Source: JAZKFP01 sp040386355 (lineage in GTDB: Bacteria; Pseudomonadota; Gammaproteobacteria; Pseudomonadales; UBA6940). Taken from it: DNA of 18,299 bases. The stretch lies in assembly GCA_040386355.1 (NCBI GenBank), contig JAZKFP010000078.1, positions 1 through 18,299 of the forward strand, read 5' to 3'. Under the pieces are notes generated by a model. That model worked only from the letters and a program-made list of their open reading frames with translations. It had not been told where the DNA came from and searched no databases. Both the position numbers and the translations under genes were made by a program. Below are positions 1-7,580 of the stretch, one piece after another. The first letter of the stretch is position 1, and each line of letters opens with the position of its first letter.

Positions 1-213
1 AACATGCAGTTGATCTTTAATGTGACGCACACCTCGAAAGAATCCGCGCAACTTATTCCAAATTCGCTTAACATCTTGTGCCGAAGCAGTCGGCGCACGA
101 AAACCAATGCTCGAAACAAATAGAACTTTGTGTTTATTCGCTAAATGCATACTTAGGTGATATTTGCTGGTCTTCCAGCCCCAGTCATCTGACGATAGAA
201 TAACGATGTTCAT
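1..213 (-). CDS. Glycosyltransferase, N-terminal part (cut by window edge)
   Basis: The first 71 codons of a minus-strand gene are visible, starting at an ATG on 213-211 with GGAG (219-222) 5 nt upstream. The protein begins MNIVILSSDDWGWKTSKYHL and continues with HKVLFVSSIGFRAP. This is the pattern of GT-B glycosyltransferases (GT4-like): a short beta strand, a DW..KTS.xH segment, then a V-L-F-V strand. Such enzymes transfer sugars from nucleotide-sugar donors, usually for surface polysaccharide or lipid glycans at the inner face of the membrane. The catalytic C-terminal half lies outside the window, so donor and acceptor cannot be judged. It is divergent from the gene at 913 and separated from it by about 700 bp. 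Family membership is likely; function beyond that is unknown. Confidence 0.72.
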   Translation of the reverse strand, partial: MNIVILSSDDWGWKTSKYHLSMHLANKHKVLFVSSIGFRAPTASAQDVKRIWNKLRGFFRGVRHIKDQLHV

Positions 214-912
214 GAGTGCTCCAAGCGAATCACTTTACTGTAAGTACGAGAATAGTTGCATAAGTCTCATATAACTAAGGTTTGTGAGTAATTTTATTCA
301 TAAAGTTTTTATTAATTAAGTCTGTGGTTGATTCAAAATTAGTTAGATTCCATTCCAAAAGGCGTTGGCTGTTTTACACCTTGAACAATCTTAAAAATTG
401 TTAGTCTGACTTTAGATTTAGTCTGAAACTTGACTTGATCCACAACCTAATAATGGATAGTTGTTAAGTATACCCGTAACGTTTGAGTTTTAGGGCATTT
501 TATACGCCGCAACCAAAGGCAGTGGCCGGACAAGTGCAACGGTAAAGGATAAAGATTTTTTTCAATCGTATCTTAAATTATTAAGAACGCTTTAAGGCTG
601 CGTAGCCAAAGCTGTACGTACGCAAGAGTGCTGTGGACGCGCTCTTACGGTAATTAATAGTGAGTGGAAAAGAAGAGCTAACACTTGAAAAATGTTGACG
701 ACGAACACCTACTTTTTTGAAAAAAGGTCAAACGTTATAGGTATCTATCCGTTTGAATGATGTTAGTGATATGAGCAAATGATCGTGCGTATAGATTGTT
801 GCGGTTTTTCTTTACGTTTTTAAAGAATAACGATTTTGATTCAAAGTGTGCTCGAGCAAGATTTGTCATATTTGAAATTCTTGTACAGCCCTATGACAGA
901 AGAGTATTGTGA
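214..912. other. Gene-free 700-bp stretch with several hairpins
   Basis: No convincing open frame is found on either strand. The stretch must hold the promoters of the divergent glycosyltransferase and of the 913 gene. Several inverted repeats are visible. GGCT-GCGT-AGCC lies at 596-607. An 11-bp stem with one mismatch and one G-T pair lies at 621-631 / 639-649, with a 7-nt loop. CAAACG/CGTTTG with an inner ATAG/CTAT lies at 729-755. A weaker A/T-rich stem lies at 707-728. None is followed by a clear T-run, so they do not look like simple terminators. They could belong to a structured leader or a small RNA, or be relics of a mobile sequence. No tRNA or known riboswitch core was recognised. 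Confidence 0.4.
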
Positions 913-1845
913 ATGACTGATTTGTCAAAAATTCGGGTGGCAGCTTCAAAGGTTTTAGAACCTGTTAGCGTCCAATCAAAACAATCATCAAAAGAGCGCG
1001 TAAAAAATCATACACACCGTGCCCATACACATCATGCAAAAGCATCGACCAAAAAAAATCCAGATGGTTACTCGATGAAAGGATATGTTGAAGATCTTTT
1101 GCTTTCGACTTTTGAAACTATCTTGAATCAGTCCCTAGCTTCGCATCCTGAAGTTACATCTAGATTAAAACCTTTTAACAATCAGATTATTCGAATTAAA
1201 ACGGTTGATCCTTATTCTGTGGTCTTTATGAAAATTAAAGGCACACAAATTTCTTTGCAGACTGATACCCAAGAGGTAGTACACGCGCGTGTTCGAATTC
1301 CATCCTTAGCTTTAGCCTGGTGTTTATTTGGACCTTTGCGACATACCTCTCCACCTTGGGATTTAGCATCTGGCAATGCCGATTTATTAGGGGTTTTGGA
1401 ATTTTGGGTAAATCGGTGGGACTTTTGGCAAACAGTTCAACAAATGTTGCGGCAAAGGATGCCGGAATTTCAAGAATTTTTGCACTGGTTTGAAACCTGG
1501 TATCGCCAACGTCGTCCAGAATCTGAGTGGATTGACCGACTTCGAACTGTGTTACTCGATTGGTCTGCAGAACAAAAAAAACAACGTGTGATATTGCGCG
1601 ATCAGCAAATTGCACTACGTTCATTGGCATTACAAGCAAAACAACATTCTTTCGGAATGAGTGCATTATTTTGGATGCTGCTCATAACGAATTTTACATT
1701 GATTTTTTTATATGCCGGTTTTCAACAATGGATTGAACCTACGACGATGCGACAGATCCTAATGGCGATTGCAGCCACCATTAGCTGCATAGCGCTTTTT
1801 CGCTGGCGAGCATTGCGAAGTTCTATAAACAACTTTAAGAGTTGA
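913..1845 (+). CDS. SCP2/UbiJ-like protein with C-terminal membrane hairpin
   Basis: A 310-residue protein; the ATG start has AGAAGAG 8 nt upstream. Residues about 1-50 are basic and disordered, with a His-rich patch (HTHRAHTHH, 33-41). Residues about 58-172 resemble the SCP2 lipid-binding domain of UbiJ: a helix (YVEDLLLSTFETILNQSL), strands around IIRIKTV and VVFMKIKG, then helices ending in LGVLEFWVNRWDFW. Two hydrophobic segments follow at about 250-269 and 280-297, which ordinary UbiJ lacks. UbiJ is an accessory factor of aerobic ubiquinone synthesis and binds isoprenoid lipids. No ubi gene is nearby, so this is more likely a membrane-anchored paralogue than the pathway protein itself. 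The next gene starts about 20 nt downstream, suggesting co-transcription. The similarity is by eye and remote. Confidence 0.5.
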   Translation: MTDLSKIRVAASKVLEPVSVQSKQSSKERVKNHTHRAHTHHAKASTKKNPDGYSMKGYVEDLLLSTFETILNQSLASHPEVTSRLKPFNNQIIRIKTVDPYSVVFMKIKGTQISLQTDTQEVVHARVRIPSLALAWCLFGPLRHTSPPWDLASGNADLLGVLEFWVNRWDFWQTVQQMLRQRMPEFQEFLHWFETWYRQRRPESEWIDRLRTVLLDWSAEQKKQRVILRDQQIALRSLALQAKQHSFGMSALFWMLLITNFTLIFLYAGFQQWIEPTTMRQILMAIAATISCIALFRWRALRSSINNFKS

Positions 1846-1867
1846 TCAATTGATGGAGAGAAATCTT

Positions 1868-2323
1868 ATGAAATCTAAAGATATAAAACCTCAAACCTAT
1901 GCTTCAATTGAGCATAGTAAATCTAAAAGTTCGCCTTCATTTGCTGAAATTAAGCAATCAACTAAACACTATTCCGATGAAAAATTTTGGCAAAAATTGA
2001 ATCGAATTGGTAGAGGGGCAGGTCGTACTTTATTAAAACAAGCTTTAATGTTGTATTACATTGCACGATCTTCCAAAACTCCAAAACCGATTAAACTTTT
2101 AATTATCGGTGGTTTAGGATATCTGATTAGTATGATCGATGCAGTGCCAGACATTATGCCAGTTGTTGGTTTATTAGATGATGCTGGTGTATTGGCACTT
2201 ATATTTGCGTCTGTTGCTCGTTATATCAATCCAAACATTGAGACTGAAGTGAATAAACGTTTGAAAAACTGGTTTGATAAAGATTCCGCCCCTTTGCAAG
2301 ACGAAGGCACGCCTCGTTCATAA
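1868..2323 (+). CDS. YkvA/DUF1232 family membrane protein
   Basis: A 151-residue protein. In-frame TTG and ATG codons exist at 1850 and 1853, but the ATG at 1868 is preferred because GGAGAG (1855-1860) sits 7 nt upstream. The first 45 residues are polar. The core is the DUF1232 signature: a hydrophobic helix followed by GYLISMIDAVPDIMPVVGLL and DDAG, close to the family form Y-L-x-S-P-I-D-L-I-P-D..P..G..DD. The usual SP before ID is SM here. The domain is a membrane-associated helical pair of unknown biochemical function, found in many bacteria. The gene follows the UbiJ-like gene closely, so the two may act at the same membrane site. The family call is firm; the function is unknown. Confidence 0.82.
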   Translation: MKSKDIKPQTYASIEHSKSKSSPSFAEIKQSTKHYSDEKFWQKLNRIGRGAGRTLLKQALMLYYIARSSKTPKPIKLLIIGGLGYLISMIDAVPDIMPVVGLLDDAGVLALIFASVARYINPNIETEVNKRLKNWFDKDSAPLQDEGTPRS

Positions 2324-2350
2324 TTAAATTTATTTGGCAGCGTGATGCAG

Positions 2351-2380
2351 TTGAAAGTTGATGTGACACTTTAATTTTAT
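2351..2380 (+). promoter_or_regulatory. Possible sigma-70 promoter before the protease gene
   Basis: A TTGAAA hexamer (2351-2356) and a TTTTAT hexamer (2375-2380) are 18 nt apart, directly upstream of the AAGAAGG ribosome binding site at 2382-2388. The short distance would give an almost leaderless message. Both hexamers match the consensus only partly and A/T-rich DNA makes such pairs common, so this is tentative. Confidence 0.2.
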
Positions 2381-2395
2381 TAAGAAGGTATTTCA

Positions 2396-3328
2396 GTGTT
2401 ATTGATTAAAATTGGCTGTATCAGTAGTGTGCTTGCTTTGGTCTGTCTTTCAAATATTTCGCAAGCAGAACAAGATAACATCAAGTCTGACTCTAATTTG
2501 GATTCCCCTCTTACTAAAGAATCTATTACTGCACCCAAAATGGAAAATATCATCGTTAACGAAAAAAGTACTTCAAATACTGTCGAGGTAAAAGTTAATC
2601 ATCATTCTATAATGGGATGGTTGGAAACGGTTTATCTGGCAGATATTCCGCACCGTTTAATTGGTAAGCTTGATAGTGGTGCTAAAACATCTTCAATTCA
2701 TGGTGAAATTGTTGATCATTTTAAACGTGATGACAGTGATTGGGTTCGGGTTAAATTTGCATGGGAACAATCTACTCCAAAGAAAAAATTAATTGGTCCC
2801 TATTACATCAATGCACCTATTGTACGAAAAACGCGAATTAAAAATCATTTTCAAATTAGTAAGACTCGTCCAGTTGTACGTTTACCGTTAGCAATTGCTG
2901 GTAAATGTTATGATGTAGAATTTACCGTTGCTGATCGTACGCGTTTTAATTATCCGATTTTATTAGGCCGGCGCTTTTTGAAGAAAATTGCAATAGTTGA
3001 TTCTTCAAAAACATTTACCACATCGGAACTTGATTTAAATGATTACAACGCTTGTAAAAATCATGCGGAATCGCAACCGGACACAAAATTTGAATTGGAA
3101 GATGCATCAGGTGAAGCATTTACAGAAGCGGATGAAATTAAATACGAAATCGAAATGAATGAGATAAATAATCCATCGGATGGTAAGTCGTCTGATACGC
3201 CCCCAATACCGCCATCTTCAAAACCAATTCTGAATACGTCAGAGCCTAATTTAATAGATTTAAAATCAACTGATAATATATCCAAGCCCAATGCAATAGA
3301 TTCAAACAAGGAAAAGAATCGTGAGTAA
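2396..3328 (+). CDS. Secreted retropepsin-like protein of the 'ATP-dependent zinc protease' family
   Basis: A 310-residue protein starting at GTG, with AAGAAGG 7 nt upstream. Residues 1-24 form a signal peptide (hydrophobic core, likely cleavage after SQA), so the protein should be periplasmic. Residues about 74-210 match the RimK/LysX-associated family COG4067 (Pfam Zn_protease). They carry LDSGAKTSSIHGE around Asp93-Ser94-Gly95, which resembles a retropepsin active-site loop, and RFNYPILLGRRFL at 183-195. The historical name is misleading: the fold suggests an aspartyl-protease-like domain. The last 90 residues are acidic and Ser/Pro/Asn-rich with imperfect repeats (SEPNLIDLKS and SKPNAIDSNK), an unusual tail. 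The gene overlaps the next by 8 nt, so the two are translationally coupled. It probably acts on products of the neighbouring ligase; the substrate is unknown. Confidence 0.85.
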   Translation: MLLIKIGCISSVLALVCLSNISQAEQDNIKSDSNLDSPLTKESITAPKMENIIVNEKSTSNTVEVKVNHHSIMGWLETVYLADIPHRLIGKLDSGAKTSSIHGEIVDHFKRDDSDWVRVKFAWEQSTPKKKLIGPYYINAPIVRKTRIKNHFQISKTRPVVRLPLAIAGKCYDVEFTVADRTRFNYPILLGRRFLKKIAIVDSSKTFTTSELDLNDYNACKNHAESQPDTKFELEDASGEAFTEADEIKYEIEMNEINNPSDGKSSDTPPIPPSSKPILNTSEPNLIDLKSTDNISKPNAIDSNKEKNRE

Positions 3329-4877
3329 ACGAAACTCTTCGGTAGTAATTGCAGCAATTATTTTAACGTTAAGTGCTGCAATTATGGTTTATTTTAAAGT
3401 AACCGAGTTAGGGTTGCCGTTATCCCCAGAACAACGTGCTGAAGGCTGGACAGTCGAAGCACGTGTTGCGTTTACAGCGCGAGATCAAGCTGCAAAAATA
3501 GATTTTTATATTCCAAAAGATCCACCAAATTTTACAGTGTTGGATGAAGACTTTGTTTCCAGTAATTACGGCTTGGCAGTTGATACAGAAGGTGCAAATC
3601 GCATCGCACGTTGGGCAATTCGCCGAGTAAATGGTGAACAAGTTTTATATTACCGAATTGAATTAATCGCACAACCTGGCAGCCATTTACCTTCCATTCG
3701 TGAACCGGCACCGCCTGCGCCACTTATTCCAGAATTTAACGATGTTGAACGTTCTGCAATTGAAGGATTAATTCAACAAGCACAAGGTGAATCAGCAGAT
3801 ACAGAAAGTTTTGCACGTGCCATTTTACGTAGGCTAATTAAAAGCGATGAATCTTCCGTTGAATTATTAAAACAAAATTCTGAAGATCCAGTGGAATGGA
3901 CACGTTACGTACAAAAAATATTAGCAGGCGCGCGAATTCCAACACGATTAAGTTATATGTTGCCTTTGAAAGATGGTGCTCGGAATTTATCATTAATTCC
4001 TTGGCTTGAAGTTTACACCGGAGAATTTTGGCAGCCCTTTAATCCAGTTACGGGTGAACCCGGTTGGCAAGCAAACGCTGTGTTATGGCGTGTCGGAGAT
4101 GATCCATTAGTACGGGTGTTTGGTGCTGACCCTGCAGAAGTAGATTTTTCTTCCGTACAACAATCAAGAGCCATGGTATCTGTTGCAGAACAACGTGCAC
4201 TTCAGGTTGATTCAAAGTTAATGCAATTTTCAATGTTTTCTTTACCGGTTCAAACGCAAAATGTTTATCGCATTTTATTAATGCTCCCGCTTGGAGCTTT
4301 AGTGGTTGTAGTCATGCGAAATATTATTGGTTTAACCACATTCGGTGTGTTCATGCCGATATTAATTGCGATGTCATTTCGTGAAACACATTTAGCAGCA
4401 GGAATAATTTTATATATTGTTTTATTATCGCTTGGATTATCCGTGCGTTTTGCATTAGAACGATTAAAATTATTAATGGTGCCGCGCCTTGCAGCCATGT
4501 TAATTGTTGTTTTAATTACGATGGTATTAGTCAGCATTTTGTCGCACAAATTAAATATTCAACAGGGACTATCTATAGCTTTATTCCCGTTAGTAATTGT
4601 TGCCATGACAATTGAAAAAATGTCAGTTGTATGGGAAGAGCGTGGTCCGCGCCAAGCAATTTTGCAATGCATCGGCAGTTTATTAACTGCATCAATTGGG
4701 TTTGCAGTAATGAATATTCCAATTCTGCAATATTGGTTATTTGTGTTTCCGGAATTATCCTTTGTTGTACTAGCATCGGTTTTATTGTTAGGCCGATATA
4801 CGGGATATCGGTTAAGTGAATTGTGGCGGTTTAGGCATTTGCTATGGCCTACCGATGCAGTAAACAAAAACCACTAA
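3321..4877 (+). CDS. Inactive transglutaminase domain fused to 7TM region
   Basis: A 518-residue inner-membrane protein; GTG start, with AAGG of the upstream gene's end serving as ribosome binding site. One N-terminal membrane helix lies at about 8-25, a periplasmic domain at about 30-305, and about seven membrane helices between 315 and 492. The periplasmic part aligns with transglutaminase motifs but has lost catalysis. Where active enzymes have Cys there is DPVEWTRY (189-196). The His of the HAW motif is replaced in LIPWLEVY (225-232), and the Asp is Asn241 in WQPFNPVTG. This is the typical state of Pfam Transglut_i_TM / 7TM_transglut. It probably binds a peptide or gamma-glutamyl ligand and passes a signal or substrate across the membrane. 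It is linked with the upstream protease and the ATP-grasp gene at 5199. Confidence 0.88.
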   Translation: MSKRNSSVVIAAIILTLSAAIMVYFKVTELGLPLSPEQRAEGWTVEARVAFTARDQAAKIDFYIPKDPPNFTVLDEDFVSSNYGLAVDTEGANRIARWAIRRVNGEQVLYYRIELIAQPGSHLPSIREPAPPAPLIPEFNDVERSAIEGLIQQAQGESADTESFARAILRRLIKSDESSVELLKQNSEDPVEWTRYVQKILAGARIPTRLSYMLPLKDGARNLSLIPWLEVYTGEFWQPFNPVTGEPGWQANAVLWRVGDDPLVRVFGADPAEVDFSSVQQSRAMVSVAEQRALQVDSKLMQFSMFSLPVQTQNVYRILLMLPLGALVVVVMRNIIGLTTFGVFMPILIAMSFRETHLAAGIILYIVLLSLGLSVRFALERLKLLMVPRLAAMLIVVLITMVLVSILSHKLNIQQGLSIALFPLVIVAMTIEKMSVVWEERGPRQAILQCIGSLLTASIGFAVMNIPILQYWLFVFPELSFVVLASVLLLGRYTGYRLSELWRFRHLLWPTDAVNKNH

Positions 4878-4883
4878 AACCTG

Positions 4884-5064
4884 TGCAGAATAATTTTCTC
4901 TGGTGTTGCTTTAGTCGTTTATCTGCTCACATACTCAACTGTATGCTCCGCGGATTCACTTCCAAAGCGACTTCGAGAAAAATATTCTGCAGTAGGTTTG
5001 GACTCTACAAGAAGTATGCTGCGCGGGCTCATAAACATCGCGCCTACTGGAAGAAAATTCTGTG
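4884..5064. repeat. Nested palindromic repeat between transglutaminase-like and ATP-grasp genes
   Basis: The 320-bp gap 4878-5198 contains a strongly self-complementary element. The arms 4884-4900 and 4975-4991 are inverted repeats matching at 16 of 17 positions. Pairing continues inward with mismatches and G-T pairs to an apical CATAC/GTATG stem (4929-4945). A second inverted pair, CAGTAGG (4990-4996) and CCTACTG (5043-5049), encloses an imperfect direct copy of the first unit's centre (4941-4960 versus 5014-5033). AGAAAATTC at 5052 echoes the left end. This looks like a mobile or REP/MITE-type intergenic palindrome rather than a terminator. An 87-codon frame through it is not judged to be a gene. 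Confidence 0.6.
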
Positions 5065-5198
5065 TTTGGCATTCAAATATTTGGATGTGTTATTTAATCA
5101 GCTTTAAATTCAAGTAATTGGGTATGTTGCCAATTAAGTAAAGTAATCAGTTTTAAATTTAAATATTATTTTTTTGAAAACTTTTTTAGGAGAAGGCA

Positions 5199-6149
5199 AT
5201 GCGTTGGACAAAGAGACTCCGTGATTTGGGGATCCTTGGGCTCAACGCACGTAATGCAGAATTTATTTTGCCGTATAACAAACGTCGTTTTTATCCGCGA
5301 GTTGATGACAAATTAGAAACCAAACGACGTGCTCTTGAAAAAGGTATTCATGTTCCCGATTTATATCAAGTTATTGAAATTGAAAGACAAAATAGAAATT
5401 TTTCTACTTTGCTTGCTCCCTATCAAGATTTTGTTTTAAAACCCGCCAAAGGTTCCGGGGGTGATGGAATTTGGGTTATCACCGGAAAACGTCAAGGTAA
5501 ATGGGTAAAATCAAGCGGTGCTTTAGTTTCTGAGGACGATTTACAATTTCATGTTTCTAATATTTTAAGTGGCATGTATTCCCTCGGCGGTGCAGCAGAT
5601 ACCGCATTTTTTGAATATCGCGTAAAAATCGATGCTGTATTTGAAAAAGTCAGTTACGGTGGTGTTCCCGATGTACGCGTTATTTTATTTCGTGGAATTC
5701 CTGTTATGGCCATGCTGCGACTGCCGACGCAAGCGTCCGATGGTAAAGCGAATTTACATCAAGGTGCAGTAGGAGCGGGCGTTGATTTAGACACAGGTTT
5801 AACTACCAATGGCGTGTGTTTAAACATGCAAATTACTCAGCATCCTGATACTGGCGAGTCAATTCGTGATATTCAAATTCCAACGTGGGATGATTTTTTA
5901 ATTCTTGCTTCCAAATGTTATGGATTAGCAGAGTTAGATTATTTAGGTGTAGATATGGTGCTTGATGCGCAACGCGGCCCATTGGTTTTAGAATTAAACG
6001 CACGTCCTGGATTAAGTATTCAAATCTGTAATCGCATTGGTTTAAAGCAACGATTAAATGTTGTGAAAAACCTAACGTCAATTCCTCCGTACGCTGAAGA
6101 TCGAGTAGCTTTAATGCGTGAGCATTTAAGATTGGCGCAACCAAATTAA
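5199..6149 (+). CDS. RimK-like ATP-grasp 'alpha-L-glutamate ligase-like' protein
   Basis: A 316-residue cytoplasmic enzyme; ATG start with AGGAG 6 nt upstream. It has an ATP-grasp fold: a substrate-side N-terminal region, FVLKPAKGSGGDGIWV (78-93) with the nucleotide-binding Lys81 and glycine-rich loop, then ELDYLGVDMVLD (245-256) and PLVLELNARPGLS (261-273), whose Glu265 and Asn267 are expected Mg-ATP ligands. ATP-grasp ligases activate a carboxylate as acyl phosphate and join it to an amine. The gene belongs to the family that accompanies the inactive-transglutaminase and retropepsin-like genes, here separated from them by the palindromic repeat. The likely product is a peptide-like or gamma-glutamyl conjugate, but neither substrate is known. 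The family call is strong. Confidence 0.88.
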   Translation: MRWTKRLRDLGILGLNARNAEFILPYNKRRFYPRVDDKLETKRRALEKGIHVPDLYQVIEIERQNRNFSTLLAPYQDFVLKPAKGSGGDGIWVITGKRQGKWVKSSGALVSEDDLQFHVSNILSGMYSLGGAADTAFFEYRVKIDAVFEKVSYGGVPDVRVILFRGIPVMAMLRLPTQASDGKANLHQGAVGAGVDLDTGLTTNGVCLNMQITQHPDTGESIRDIQIPTWDDFLILASKCYGLAELDYLGVDMVLDAQRGPLVLELNARPGLSIQICNRIGLKQRLNVVKNLTSIPPYAEDRVALMREHLRLAQPN

Positions 6150-6209
6150 CGACTAAATATTTGTAATTGCTGCGTTTGAAAATTTACTATTTCAAATTAT
6201 TGAAAAATT

Positions 6210-7436
6210 ATGCCTATGTTGAAGACAGAATTATTAGAAATCATTGCGAATGGAGAAAACTCAGGAATTGAGTTTAAACGTGATGATATCCAACCAGAAA
6301 AGCTAGCCAAAGAAATCGTTGCCATGGTTAATTTTCAAGGGGGGCGCTTATTATTAGGAATTGAAGACAATGGTACAGTAAATGGTATTCGACGCCCAAA
6401 TTTAGAAGAATGGGTGATGAATGTCGTTCGGGATAAAATCCACCCTATGATTTTACCCTATTACGAAGAGGTACGATTAGATGAAAAAAAATCGGTTGCT
6501 GTAATTAGTTTTACTCAGGGAATTTCTAAACCGTATGTAGTGCGCGACAAAAATAAAGAAGAAATTTATATTCGGGTTGGTTCAACTTCGCAACGTGCTA
6601 CCAGAGAGCAACAAATGCGTTTATTCGAGCTAGGCGGAATGTTGCATTCAGAATTAATGCCGGTACCAAGTACCAATCTTGAGTGTTTAGATGAAGCTCG
6701 ATTGATGAATTATGTAAAAGATATTTTAAAAGATCCTGAAATTCCAAATTCATCTCAAGCATGGCAAGCACGTTTACTAGGACTTGGGTTTTTAACAGAA
6801 GTCTCTGGAAATGTTTATTGTACTATTGCCGGTTTAGTATTATTTGGAAAGAATCCGCGTCGATATTTAAAACAAGCCGGATTGCGAGTTTTAGCGTTTA
6901 AAAAACCAGATAAAACCTATAAAGCAGAGCTCGATAAAATATTAGATGGTCCAATGGTTGGTCGTTGGGATATTGATAAATCGGGTAAAAGACTGTTAGA
7001 TGGCGGCATTATCGAACGCTTTATGGATGCAATGAGCCCTTTTATTTCACAAGAACCAGATGAAATCGATTCAGGTTTAAGACGTGAAACCAAATGGTTT
7101 TATCCATTAGAAGCAGTCAGAGAATCGTTAATTAATGCTTTTGCACATCGAGATTGGACGCGTTTTATTGAAATCGAAGTTGCGAATTACATTGATCGAA
7201 TTGAGTTAATCAGCCCTGGAACCTTACCCAATTCAATGACAATTGAAAAAATGAAAGCAGGTCAGCGTTCACCAAGAAATGTTTTAATTATGGAAGTTTT
7301 AAGAGATTACGGGTATGTCGATTACCGAGGGATGGGCGTACGCGTAAAAATTGTTCCTTTGACGTTAGCGCATACGGGAAAAGAACCAAAATTTGTTCTT
7401 ACCGAAGATTATTTGCAAACCATTTTGTATCGTTAA
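6210..7436 (+). CDS. AlbA_2 (Schlafen-type) / HATPase_c_4 transcriptional-regulator-like protein
   Basis: A 408-residue cytoplasmic protein, often annotated 'ATP-dependent DNA helicase RecG-related' or 'putative transcriptional regulator' (COG2865). Residues about 8-140 form the AlbA_2 domain: GIEFKRD (19-25), FQGGRLLLGIEDNGTVNGI (42-60) and YIRVGSTSQRAT (120-131). Residues about 295-400 carry a GHKL-type ATPase piece: EAVRESLINAFAHRDW (301-316) and RIELISPGTLPNS (330-342). AlbA_2 proteins bind or cleave nucleic acid in several defence and regulatory contexts; for this architecture the role is unproven. In-frame ATGs lie at 6210 and 6216, and neither has a strong ribosome binding site. It starts 60 nt after the ligase gene and may be co-transcribed with it. 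Confidence 0.85.
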   Translation: MPMLKTELLEIIANGENSGIEFKRDDIQPEKLAKEIVAMVNFQGGRLLLGIEDNGTVNGIRRPNLEEWVMNVVRDKIHPMILPYYEEVRLDEKKSVAVISFTQGISKPYVVRDKNKEEIYIRVGSTSQRATREQQMRLFELGGMLHSELMPVPSTNLECLDEARLMNYVKDILKDPEIPNSSQAWQARLLGLGFLTEVSGNVYCTIAGLVLFGKNPRRYLKQAGLRVLAFKKPDKTYKAELDKILDGPMVGRWDIDKSGKRLLDGGIIERFMDAMSPFISQEPDEIDSGLRRETKWFYPLEAVRESLINAFAHRDWTRFIEIEVANYIDRIELISPGTLPNSMTIEKMKAGQRSPRNVLIMEVLRDYGYVDYRGMGVRVKIVPLTLAHTGKEPKFVLTEDYLQTILYR

Positions 7437-7487
7437 TACACCAAAAATTAAAAAGTAACATCAGCTTGTAAATAAATGAAAATATTC

Positions 7488-7503
7488 TGATTTGCAAAAA
7501 TCA
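7488..7503. terminator. Weak hairpin between the convergent AlbA_2 and ybiT genes
   Basis: TGATTT / AAATCA form a 6-bp stem with a GCAA loop, followed by an A/T-rich run (TCAATTTTAAATTTT). It lies in the 144-bp gap where two genes converge, a position that calls for a terminator. The stem is short and A/T-rich, so it may not work alone. Confidence 0.25.
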
Positions 7504-7580
7504 TCAATTTTAAATTTTAGATTTTCTGCATCAAATAAGACGGGCGAAACAGTGTTCATCCGATGGTAATATTATATAAA

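Noticed and set aside
516..530. GCCACTG on the minus strand, as in a cobalamin riboswitch
   Set aside because: The other conserved blocks of the riboswitch are absent nearby, so a seven-base match is most likely chance.
1235..1666. Long minus-strand frame opposite the UbiJ-like gene
   Set aside because: It lies wholly within a coding region with better start signals and family resemblance on the plus strand, and its product has no recognisable motif.
4844..5107. An 87-codon ATG-started frame overlapping the transglutaminase-like gene end
   Set aside because: It starts inside the upstream gene without a ribosome binding site, runs through the palindromic repeat, and its Cys/Arg/Lys-rich product resembles no family.
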